DNA of 64,000 bases. Source: Bacteriovoracaceae bacterium (GTDB lineage Bacteria; Bdellovibrionota; Bacteriovoracia; Bacteriovoracales; Bacteriovoracaceae). The translations under genes were made by a program, and so were the position numbers. How positions within the stretch are numbered: position 1 is the first letter of the stretch; each line of letters begins with the position of its first letter. Shown piece after piece: positions 43,616 to 51,782 of the stretch. The notes beneath the pieces were generated by a model that had not been told where the DNA came from, did no database searches, and saw only the letters and a list, made by a program, of their open reading frames with translations. Location: positions 62,001 to 126,000 of the forward strand of contig CANFHC010000010.1 in NCBI GenBank assembly GCA_947446575.1, given 5' to 3'.

Positions 43616-43645
43616 TTGAGAAATCTATTCATAAGAATGAATAAT
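43616..43645 (+). promoter_or_regulatory. Promoter with inverted repeat in the spacer, OmpA-family gene
   Basis: TTGAGA (43616-43621) and AATAAT (43640-43645) are 18 nt apart. TATTCAT-N4-ATGAATA (43626-43643), a perfect 7-bp inverted repeat, occupies the spacer and most of the -10, a likely operator. Confidence 0.4.
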
Positions 43646-43685
43646 AAGTAGAGATTTAATCTGAATTAAAATAGGGAGATTTTTG

Positions 43686-44726
43686 ATGAAAATAATTTTA
43701 ACAACTCTAACATTTTTATTTTTATCACAAGCATATGCATTTGATCTCTCCCATAAATTTGGATTAGGGGTCAGTGGTGGATTTCCAATTCCTGTATTTA
43801 ATAATTCTTTTAATGATGTCAACAATGCAAAATGGAATGCTTCTCTTTATGGAAGATATCATTTTACAGAATCGTTCGGAATGGATCTAGGTCTATCCCA
43901 TGATGCTTTTAAAGGGTCATCTGTAAAATTTAACAACGCCAACCTCTTAGGTTTTTGGCGAATGGCTGGATCTCACGACATGACCCCAATAGTTGGTCTT
44001 GGACTAGGATTTACAAGAATAATGAATTTTGATCCAAAAAGTATTAAACTCTCCCTTCTGGGTCGACTTGGACTTGAGTATGGATTCTCTCAATGCCTCT
44101 CAATTGCAGTTTTGGCTGATTACCAATACGTCTCCAAAGTTTTGGGTAATATGCCCAGCTCAACGGCCCATATTATTAATCCCCAATTGGCACTGACTTG
44201 GTATTATGGTGCTGAAAAAGCACCACCAAAAAATGAACAACCAATGGCAACTCCACCAAAAAAAGTTAGCAAAAATGAAATCAAAAACTCCACCAAAGAA
44301 GTAGATGAAGATATCGTCTCTATCGCTGAAGCTGCGACTTTGCGAGCTGAGCATATTGTAGTTGATGAAAAGCCAGATATGACAATTGAATTTGATTCTA
44401 ATCAGGCAAAAATAAAATCTGAATTTATTGAGAAATTGCAAATTGTAGCAAAATATTTAAATGCCAATCTTGAGGCATCTGGATCAATTGAAGGTTATGC
44501 CGATAGTAGCGGATCAAAAAAATCCAATCTTTTGCTTTCAAGAAAACGCGCCAATGCCGTTAAAATAAAATTAGTTGGAATGGGTGTTCTTGAAACAAGA
44601 CTGTCATCACAAGGTTTTGGTGAGGATGATCCTATCGCAGATAATAGTACTGTTGAGGGCAGACAAAAAAACAGAAGAGTTAATGTCGTGATTTCAATTA
44701 TGCCAAATTTAAGTGATAGGATGTAG
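43686..44726 (+). CDS. OmpA-family outer-membrane protein
   Basis: 346 aa from the ATG at 43686 (GGGAG, 7-nt spacing). Signal peptide to about residue 18 (SQAYA), then an N-terminal 8-strand barrel (KFGLGVSGGFPIPV, GLEYGFSQCLSIAVLADYQY). A Lys/Pro linker (about 175-205) leads to a C-terminal OmpA domain: MTIEFDSNQAKIKSEF, GYADSSGSKKSNLLLSRKRA, SSQGFGEDDPIADNSTVEGR and KNRRVNVVI, which bind peptidoglycan. It should tie the outer membrane to the wall. The gene lies 91 nt before the dikinase gene. Confidence 0.88.
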   Translation: MKIILTTLTFLFLSQAYAFDLSHKFGLGVSGGFPIPVFNNSFNDVNNAKWNASLYGRYHFTESFGMDLGLSHDAFKGSSVKFNNANLLGFWRMAGSHDMTPIVGLGLGFTRIMNFDPKSIKLSLLGRLGLEYGFSQCLSIAVLADYQYVSKVLGNMPSSTAHIINPQLALTWYYGAEKAPPKNEQPMATPPKKVSKNEIKNSTKEVDEDIVSIAEAATLRAEHIVVDEKPDMTIEFDSNQAKIKSEFIEKLQIVAKYLNANLEASGSIEGYADSSGSKKSNLLLSRKRANAVKIKLVGMGVLETRLSSQGFGEDDPIADNSTVEGRQKNRRVNVVISIMPNLSDRM

Positions 44727-44804
44727 AAAAAATGAGAGCAAAAAACCTGATCTATAGCATGTTTTATACTGATATATGCCAGAGACGACAAGTTGATGTC
44801 AAAA

Positions 44805-44810
44805 TATACT
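44805..44810 (+). promoter_or_regulatory. -10-like TATACT 7 nt before ATG, leaderless candidate
   Basis: TATACT is followed by 7 nt and then the ATG at 44818, and no SD is present. A matching -35 is not visible, so this is tentative. Confidence 0.3.
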
Positions 44811-44817
44811 TACCGTC

Positions 44818-46824
44818 ATGAGTTTATATACAGAAAACGTAACAAAAAGTAATTCACCAACATCAACAGAACCATTTGCTCTCGTTAACGAGCGACTGAC
44901 CAAAATATTTTTTGATCAGTTCTCTGGCGTGTTAGCAAATATTCCTTTTGTAAAATTTGTCATAGATCGAGAAGATGGGGATAAAATTTATTTTTTAAAT
45001 GATCGATTTTATCATCTACATGCTTATTTCGTAGCTGATCATATTATTAATGAAGATCATGCCGCATTTTTTAAAAAAATAGATAGCTTTAATGAGAGCA
45101 ATTATCATTCAAATGAAAGACGATTTTATTTTGGGACTATCGGACGAATTAAAAAAGAAAATAGATCAATCTATCTTTTGGAGACTCAAGAGATAGATTC
45201 AATGGGAAAAGAATTAATTGAAGATTTGTTTTCGATTATTAAAAAAAATATAGACCCAAATTTCGAGCTCATATTTAAGCCAGCTAATCATATTCAAGAA
45301 AATTCAGTTGAAAGCATTTCAGTCAAAACAATTCCAAGAATGCTGACTTCTGAAATTTATGCAACTTCAAATTTCATCTCTTTAAATCCGGGTGTCTCTG
45401 TCGGGCGTATAAGAAAATTTAATTCAGAAGAAGATTTTCACAACGCTCTGACTACACTTGAGTGGTATGACATCGTTGTTATGAATCGAGTGCCGGATGA
45501 TGTACCTCGTGTTTCGGGATTAATAAACGCGAACTTTACAACCCCCCTTTCTCATACCAATGTTCTGGCAAGCGGATGGAAAATTCCCAATTGTATCCAA
45601 AAAGATATTTTTGACATCATCAGCAAAGAGGCAATAGAAGGAAAATGGGTACGCTACGAAGTAGCAAATTCTACCAATCATGCCAAATTAACGCTTACAG
45701 ATGCCCCAAAGAATTTAAAAAAACCTAATTGGGCAATGCAATCCATCACTTTAGAAAACCCTGATATCGATGATATGAATATTTGTTCGCTATCTCAATT
45801 GCGTATGACTGACAGATATAAATATGGAACCAAAGCTGCCAACATTGGTGAGATGAAACATGTTCTTAAAAATGGTTCAAATCGTATTTTAGGTTTTTAT
45901 CAAGTAAAAAGACCACCTAGAGAAAATCTTCTTTCCCATTTAGCAAATTTTTTGAGTGTCCAAGAAAACTCGGATTTGCAAAGTAATGCACTAAAATTTC
46001 TTTCCTCACTTATTAAAGTTCCAAAAGGAATCGCTATTCCCTTTTCGATCCAAAGAAAATTTCTTGAAACTTCTCCGCAAATCCAGCAGGCCATTGGCAA
46101 ATTAAAAATGGCACTAGAGTTAAATGCTCATGAAATTGATTCTCTTTGTGTAACACTTCAAAAAATGATCTTAAGAACCCGTATTCCAGATGCTATTCGC
46201 GATGAAATTGATCGGATGATTATTAACGAGCTGGCCGGTGTTTCAACTTTTGTTGTGCGAAGCTCTTCAAACGCTGAAGACTTAGAGAATTTTTCAGCCG
46301 CTGGAATTTATGAATCAGTCAATCATATCACTTCGAGTGAAAAAATATTTGATGCTATAAAAACTGTATGGGCATCACTTTTATCAGCGCGAAGTGTTCG
46401 ACTTCGTCAACAATCTGGAATCTCACTGGATCAATCATATATGGGAGTCATCGTTCAAGAAGAAGTCACTTCTGGAATGGGTGGTGTAATAGTGACAACC
46501 AATCCTTTGGATAAAGAAGATTTTAGAAATACCTATATCAATGTGAGTTTAAAATCTGTGATCAATATTGTTCAAGGAGCTGAGCTTCCAATGCAGTATT
46601 TGTACAATACTGTTGAAAGCGGTGGATACACTCTGAGCTTGGGAAGTTCAACCGAAGACCTCTCAAGTGACCGAAGAGAAGTATTGCAGAAAATTGCCTA
46701 TGCTGGTCGCTTAATGCAATCGCATTTTTCTCCCGATTATACTTTTTCAAATCCTGTTGATATTGAATGGCTCGTCAATGAAAATGGAATACATTTTCTT
46801 CAATTGAGACCTTTTTCAAAATGA
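44818..46824 (+). CDS. Dikinase with phosphohistidine domain before the ATP-grasp domain (GWD-like order)
   Basis: 668 aa. Residues about 1-170 are unassigned. About 175-275 form a swivelling phosphohistidine-type domain with TPLSHTNVLASGWKIPNC (His likely phosphorylated). About 330-668 form a PEP-synthase/PPDK ATP-binding domain: GTKAANIGEMK, FVVRSSSNAEDLENFSAAGI, VIVQEEVTSGMGGVIVTTNP and the terminal DIEWLVNENGIHFLQLRPFSK. In PEP synthase and PPDK the order is ATP-grasp then His; here it is reversed, as in plant alpha-glucan water dikinases. No PEP-binding barrel follows. The acceptor could be a polysaccharide or another molecule. Its stop overlaps the MFS gene start (ATGA). Confidence 0.75.
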   Translation: MSLYTENVTKSNSPTSTEPFALVNERLTKIFFDQFSGVLANIPFVKFVIDREDGDKIYFLNDRFYHLHAYFVADHIINEDHAAFFKKIDSFNESNYHSNERRFYFGTIGRIKKENRSIYLLETQEIDSMGKELIEDLFSIIKKNIDPNFELIFKPANHIQENSVESISVKTIPRMLTSEIYATSNFISLNPGVSVGRIRKFNSEEDFHNALTTLEWYDIVVMNRVPDDVPRVSGLINANFTTPLSHTNVLASGWKIPNCIQKDIFDIISKEAIEGKWVRYEVANSTNHAKLTLTDAPKNLKKPNWAMQSITLENPDIDDMNICSLSQLRMTDRYKYGTKAANIGEMKHVLKNGSNRILGFYQVKRPPRENLLSHLANFLSVQENSDLQSNALKFLSSLIKVPKGIAIPFSIQRKFLETSPQIQQAIGKLKMALELNAHEIDSLCVTLQKMILRTRIPDAIRDEIDRMIINELAGVSTFVVRSSSNAEDLENFSAAGIYESVNHITSSEKIFDAIKTVWASLLSARSVRLRQQSGISLDQSYMGVIVQEEVTSGMGGVIVTTNPLDKEDFRNTYINVSLKSVINIVQGAELPMQYLYNTVESGGYTLSLGSSTEDLSSDRREVLQKIAYAGRLMQSHFSPDYTFSNPVDIEWLVNENGIHFLQLRPFSK

Positions 46825-48023
46825 AGATAAAAAAATTATTTTTCACTTTTAATGCTTTTCAATTTTTTTTCTCTCTGCTTTTATGGGTACCTATTTTTTA
46901 TGAGTACCAAAAGAGAATTGGGTTATCAGATTATGAAATATTCCGTATCCAAAGTTTATATTATCTTATTTTTTGTCTACTTGAAATCCCAACTGGCTAT
47001 CTGGCCGATTGGATTGGATATAGATTTTGTCTAATCTTAGGAAGCATAACTCTCATTATCGCTAATATTTGGGTTCCACTTGCTCCAACTTATGTGGGAT
47101 TTCTTACGCATTTTATTTTGATAGCTCTTGCTCGCTCTTTTGTCTCAGGTGCCTCAAGCGCCTATCTTTACGAAACACTTCATAAAGAAAATCAACTCGA
47201 AGTATATAAAGAAGCGGAAGGAAAAGCGCGCGCTTATTCACTGATCGGTAAAGTTTTTTGTTGGGCAGTTATAGGTATCATCATGCAATGGCATCTCACT
47301 CTCCCATATTGGTTAACAGCCATTAATGCGAGTATTGGTTTAGTTTTTGCTTATCTATTGCCTGATACGCAAGTAAGCGCACAAAAAAATCGCGTCTCTG
47401 TCTTAGAACTATTTTCTATTCTCATCTCAAATCCCTATTTGATATTACTTATGCTCCAAGGTGTTGCCCTCTTTGTATTGGCCCGAATTTGCCAGGTCAA
47501 TTTATTTCAACCCATTTTGCAAAACAAAGGTTTTTCAGTTGTGACCTACGGAATGGTTATGTCTCTAATGACTATTTTTGAAGCACTAGGCTCTTTTAAA
47601 TCTAAATGGATTCAAAGGTACTTGAGCGATCTTTATGCCATATTTTTTTTTACTTTTATTTTAGGATTTAGTTTTTTCTTATTATCGATCAAAAATTTTT
47701 TTGGATTTGATATAAAAATTGTAACTTTAATTGCCCTTTGTCTTTTTAGTTATGTTATCGGTGTTTCTTTCCCTATTCAGCGCCAACTAATCAATAAGGC
47801 GATACCGGAACCTAAATTGCGCGCTTCAATTCTCTCATCGGAATCTATCATTGATAGAGGTGTTAATAGTCTTGTGGCGAATAGTTTGGCAGTAGCCTTG
47901 GCCTCGGGGCATTTGCTACTTTTTTTGAAACATTCGGCAATCGTTGCAATATTATCAGTTTTTGTTATTGCTACATTAATTAAATATTTAGGAAGGCCCA
48001 ACTATGAAACAGTTGTTAGTTGA
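46821..48023 (+). CDS. Major facilitator superfamily transporter
   Basis: 400 aa with about twelve hydrophobic segments. The loop between helices 2 and 3 reads EIPTGYLADWIGYRFCLILG, the MFS signature (G-x-x-x-D-x-x-G-x-R form), and a charged central loop lies near residue 190. Relatives with LEIPTGYLAD are putative sugar or drug carriers; the substrate is unknown. Overlaps the dikinase gene by 4 nt and the PAP2 gene by 20 nt, so the three are one operon. Confidence 0.85.
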   Translation: MKIKKLFFTFNAFQFFFSLLLWVPIFYEYQKRIGLSDYEIFRIQSLYYLIFCLLEIPTGYLADWIGYRFCLILGSITLIIANIWVPLAPTYVGFLTHFILIALARSFVSGASSAYLYETLHKENQLEVYKEAEGKARAYSLIGKVFCWAVIGIIMQWHLTLPYWLTAINASIGLVFAYLLPDTQVSAQKNRVSVLELFSILISNPYLILLMLQGVALFVLARICQVNLFQPILQNKGFSVVTYGMVMSLMTIFEALGSFKSKWIQRYLSDLYAIFFFTFILGFSFFLLSIKNFFGFDIKIVTLIALCLFSYVIGVSFPIQRQLINKAIPEPKLRASILSSESIIDRGVNSLVANSLAVALASGHLLLFLKHSAIVAILSVFVIATLIKYLGRPNYETVVS

Positions 48024-48678
48024 TCGTTGGAAAAATTTCTCACCGCACACTGTGGCGATAATGCTTAAAAGCTCTATCGCTATTTTATGTCTAAGTTTAT
48101 TTATCCGACTAACATTTTCAGTGGCAAATAATGGAAATGTTCAATCCTTTGATGAAGATATTTTGAGGTGGGTAGAAACTCTTAGAACACCCTTTATGAA
48201 TTCAATGATGTTGGATATAACAGCTCTTGGAGGCCTTGCACTTACCTTAGTTTTAGGAATGTTAACAGTTGCAGTCTTTTTATTGTCTAGTGATCCAGCT
48301 GCGGCCATTCATCTAACGATTACTGCCTTTGGTGGATTCTATATTTCTATGTGGACTAAAGCGATCATCTCCAGACCAAGACCAAATATTATTCCTCAAC
48401 TCATTCACGCCTCAGGTTTTTCTTATCCCAGTGGACACTCTATTACCTCTTCAGCAATTTATTTAACTATGGCGATACTTGCCTGCAGACACTTTAAATC
48501 AATTAGAAACAGAAGCATTTTATTAGGATTAGCAGGAATAATGATTGCGCTTATTTCTTTTTCACGAATTTATTTGGGCGTTCATTATCCGAGTGATACG
48601 ATGAGTGGAGCTCTTATAGGCATAGCATGGGCCTTATTTATGGCCGCTTTGTTTTCTAAAAAACATTTTTCAAAATAA
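48004..48678 (+). CDS. PAP2-family membrane phosphatase
   Basis: 224 aa with about five or six membrane helices. The three phosphatase motifs are complete: KAIISRPRPN, YPSGHSITSSA and SRIYLGVHYPSDTMSGALIG. Such enzymes dephosphorylate phosphatidic acid, phosphatidylglycerol phosphate or undecaprenyl pyrophosphate on the periplasmic face. Last gene of the dikinase-MFS-PAP2 operon. Confidence 0.9.
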   Translation: MKQLLVDRWKNFSPHTVAIMLKSSIAILCLSLFIRLTFSVANNGNVQSFDEDILRWVETLRTPFMNSMMLDITALGGLALTLVLGMLTVAVFLLSSDPAAAIHLTITAFGGFYISMWTKAIISRPRPNIIPQLIHASGFSYPSGHSITSSAIYLTMAILACRHFKSIRNRSILLGLAGIMIALISFSRIYLGVHYPSDTMSGALIGIAWALFMAALFSKKHFSK

Positions 48679-48895
48679 TAGAAATATACTGTCTTTTATT
48701 TTTGGTTTGACTAAAAGAAATAGATCAATCACCCAATAATTTATCTAAACTTTCATTCTGACATTTTTCATGACTTCATCGTTATGGGTCGCACTGACTA
48801 GAAAGTGAAGATTGAATCACTGATTGCTGAGGGGAAAAAAAATCAAAGTGAGAAAAAAGCAAAAGGAGCTTGCAATCAATTTAGATTGTTTGAAC

Positions 48896-50059
48896 CTATT
48901 GTAAAAACTCTTTATTAGTCTCTTCCAGAGATTTTTCAGATAAATTTATTTTAGCTTTAAAATTTGGAATCGTTAACTCACCCATTAATTCCTTAACAGA
49001 CAATATTTTATTTATCCTATGGGCCATTTGCCCAACAGTGTAGAGCTTTTTCTCATTAGGCTCTAAATTGATAGAGGCAAGTAGACCATTGCATATGCAA
49101 AACGCTTTATCATTTTCTAACTTAGCAGCACAGTTGCCTTTATTTAAAAGATAACCTTTATTGCATTTTGGAGCGCGAGCAAATTCTTGGGCTTCAAGAT
49201 AAAATGGGCTTTGTTTTAAAACTCTAAAAAGCATCCCGCAAGGAGAACCTGGTTTGTGGGAAAGTTCAATATCTGATTCAACACAATCAACCAATAATTT
49301 TTTGTAATCAGAGTTGGCCCCACTTTCATGAGTCGCCAAAAATCTTGTTCCCATTTGTACGCCTCGACACCCAAGCGAGAGAAAATGCAAAATATCTTCA
49401 TGCGTATAAACACCACCAGCAGCAACGACTGGAATATCAAGGTTCCAAGTTTTACAAACATCTAATACTTCTTTCAGTAAATTTTCTAAATGATTGGCCG
49501 GATCAGTGGCTTGCTCCAACTCTCGCCAAGCAATATGTCCGCCGGCCAGTGGTCCCTCAACGACTAAAGCATCAGGCAGTCTTCCACTTCTAGACCAACG
49601 TTTAAAAATAACTTCAGCGGCCCTGCCAGAAGAGACAATAGGAATTAAAGCAACTTCATCTGCGCGAGGATGAAGCTTCACAATTTCAGGCAATGACATT
49701 GGAAGACCTGCTCCACTAATTATAGCGTCCACTCCACCATCCATCGATCCAAGAACAGAATCTTCGTATGAGTTAATAACAGCTACCATTATATTCATTC
49801 CAATAATTCCACCGTTAGCAATTTTTTTAGCGTCAACAACATCTTGAGCTGCCGCTTGACGGTGATTAAATTTTCGGCCATGCCTATTACTAATGATTCT
49901 ATCTAGTCCAGCAGATGATAAAACTCCCATCCCGCCTTCTCTTGCAACTGCACCCGCCAATGAATAACTTGATAAACCAATTCCCATACCTCCTTGAATG
50001 ACTGGAACTTTCATTTTGCTGTTTCTAATAACCAGTTCAGGTAGCATTGTTAGCATCAT
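48896..50059 (-). CDS. Nitronate monooxygenase-family flavoprotein (2-nitropropane dioxygenase-like)
   Basis: 387 aa TIM-barrel FMN protein. Motifs: VIQGGMGIGLSSYSLAGAVAREGGMGVLSSAG at the start, VDAIISGAGLPMSLPEI, VEGPLAGGHIAWRE (the catalytic His in AGGH), VVAAGGVYTHEDI and GCRGVQMGTRFLATHESGA. A Cys-rich C-terminal tail (CNKGYLLNKGNCAA, AFCICNGLLASI) is found in one NMO/FabK-like subgroup. Function may be nitronate detoxification or enoyl reduction. Start at either of two adjacent ATGs, with GAGG 6 nt upstream. Confidence 0.85.
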   Translation of the reverse strand: MMLTMLPELVIRNSKMKVPVIQGGMGIGLSSYSLAGAVAREGGMGVLSSAGLDRIISNRHGRKFNHRQAAAQDVVDAKKIANGGIIGMNIMVAVINSYEDSVLGSMDGGVDAIISGAGLPMSLPEIVKLHPRADEVALIPIVSSGRAAEVIFKRWSRSGRLPDALVVEGPLAGGHIAWRELEQATDPANHLENLLKEVLDVCKTWNLDIPVVAAGGVYTHEDILHFLSLGCRGVQMGTRFLATHESGANSDYKKLLVDCVESDIELSHKPGSPCGMLFRVLKQSPFYLEAQEFARAPKCNKGYLLNKGNCAAKLENDKAFCICNGLLASINLEPNEKKLYTVGQMAHRINKILSVKELMGELTIPNFKAKINLSEKSLEETNKEFLQ

Positions 50060-50260
50060 CTATAGCCTCATTAAAAATGTGAGCCTTAAAAATATCATGA
50101 TGTCCCGAGTGAAGTATCGTTAGTTTTGTATAAGAATTGTAATAAGAAATTATGACTGAAGTTGAGCAACAATAAAAATGTTTTACTTTGTTTAGTGTTT
50201 TTGAAAATTGACATTCTTAAATAAAGCGTAATCCATGTTCAGAAAAATGTAAACAGATCT

Positions 50261-51613
50261 CTATTTTTTAAGTTGGATCATTTTAGATAGAGCTGTAGCA
50301 GTCTTTTCATAGGTCAGTTTGGTGTATTTAGATTGTATTTTGCTAAGAATACGATTTATATCGGCTTCGGAAGGTACACTTTTTATTTTTAAAAATTGAT
50401 CTACAAAATCTTCAACAACGATAAACATCTGACTAATCGGTGAAATCGAAATATTTAAATTTGACGGAAAACCAATACCGTTAGTTGCTCCATGGTGTTC
50501 TCTAATGATTGAAGAAACTTCCTCTGGAACAAATTCAAAAGCTCCAACAATATTTGCAGCAAGCATTGCATGATTATTAATTAAATCTCTATCACTCTGA
50601 ACTAACTGACTAGACATAACCTCATCTGCCGAATTATATCCTACAAGCTCCTCAGGCAATGAAATATCATGAAAATAAGTTATTAATGTAATTTTTTCTT
50701 TAACTCTAAAAGTAAACCAATAAAAATTATGAGCTATTTGATGGAGAATTAAACAACTTAAATAGGAATGAGCAAAACCGTACGAATTTTTATTAGACTG
50801 CAACGATTCAAGAAAAGCATTGAGGGCATTCTTTTCACCAAGGGATTCCTTCATTGATAACACTGATGCTTCAACTAATTGAACAGAAATTTCATCAATT
50901 CCTAAGCATTGAATACGCTCAGCTGTTAAATTATAGGAATCTGAATTTAATTTATTGCGGTCTTTGCCCGATTTTTTTTTGTCTCCTAATTTAAGTGCTA
51001 GATCTATTGTAGACTGATCAACAAAATCTTTGAATTGATCTTTGCTGATATAAAAAAATTTTAAACCAGACGATTTGTATTTTTCAATATCTTTTTGGAT
51101 CAATTGTTCGCCAGCGTGAAATCGTTTTATAAAATGATACTCATCACCTTTTTTTACTCTAATATAAATATCACTATGAATGCAAGAATCACCGATATTT
51201 AAAAAATAATTTATCCCAACTGGAGTGAAACTCTGTGTTTGAAGATTCTGTTTTAGATTGATTTCAATGTTTAAAATGGCACCGGCCTTATAAACAATCT
51301 CTTTCCATGATGAATCGTCAAATAAATTCAAACAAAATAGATTTGGATAATCTGAAACAACTTCTCCCAAAACAATTAAAGGCACATTTAATTTATTATT
51401 TTTAAGAAATTCAATTATGAGAAGTGTAGATTTTTCACCTCCAATATTATCTCGACAGATAATCAGCTCATTATTAAAATCCGTTTCTAAAAAAGCCATA
51501 GCTTCATCGGCATTGTTTTGGGAGACAACATTCAATCCAAGACACTTCATCATGATCATTTCAATCAGAGATCTGAGCGTTTCATTGTTTTCGATTATTA
51601 CTATTTGAGACAT
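50261..51613 (-). CDS. Degenerate receiver plus HD-GYP-like domain protein
   Basis: 450 aa from the ATG at 51613 (AGAGGA about 9 nt upstream); the frame up to 51676 has no SD. Residues 1-120 look like a receiver domain (MSQIVIIENNETLRSLIEMI) with the acidic pocket changed to E-N. About 125-230 form a linker domain (YIRVKKGDEYHFIKRFHAGE) seen in similar regulators. About 270-450 form an HD-type hydrolase domain: ITYFHDISLPEELV, NHAMLAANIVGAF and REHHGATNGIGFPSN. HD is kept, but the K of HDxxK is missing and GYP reads GFP, so c-di-GMP hydrolysis may be weak or lost. Confidence 0.75.
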   Translation of the reverse strand: MSQIVIIENNETLRSLIEMIMMKCLGLNVVSQNNADEAMAFLETDFNNELIICRDNIGGEKSTLLIIEFLKNNKLNVPLIVLGEVVSDYPNLFCLNLFDDSSWKEIVYKAGAILNIEINLKQNLQTQSFTPVGINYFLNIGDSCIHSDIYIRVKKGDEYHFIKRFHAGEQLIQKDIEKYKSSGLKFFYISKDQFKDFVDQSTIDLALKLGDKKKSGKDRNKLNSDSYNLTAERIQCLGIDEISVQLVEASVLSMKESLGEKNALNAFLESLQSNKNSYGFAHSYLSCLILHQIAHNFYWFTFRVKEKITLITYFHDISLPEELVGYNSADEVMSSQLVQSDRDLINNHAMLAANIVGAFEFVPEEVSSIIREHHGATNGIGFPSNLNISISPISQMFIVVEDFVDQFLKIKSVPSEADINRILSKIQSKYTKLTYEKTATALSKMIQLKK

Positions 51614-51782
51614 AAGCGGAAGTCCTCTAACATAAGTGTTCACTAAATATGTTATCGATTTGTGATCGGTTTGCAAGTTTTAACAAAAATTGGCTGCTAT
51701 TAACAAACTAAAGAATACTAATAAGCTCTGCTAATTAGCTCTCTATATATATCAGCCCAAATACCATTAATTTTGGTAATAA

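Noticed and set aside
48811-48918. Protein-like frame running into the 3' end of the nitronate monooxygenase gene on the opposite strand
   Set aside because: No start with an SD, short, and antisense to the end of a real gene; probably chance composition.
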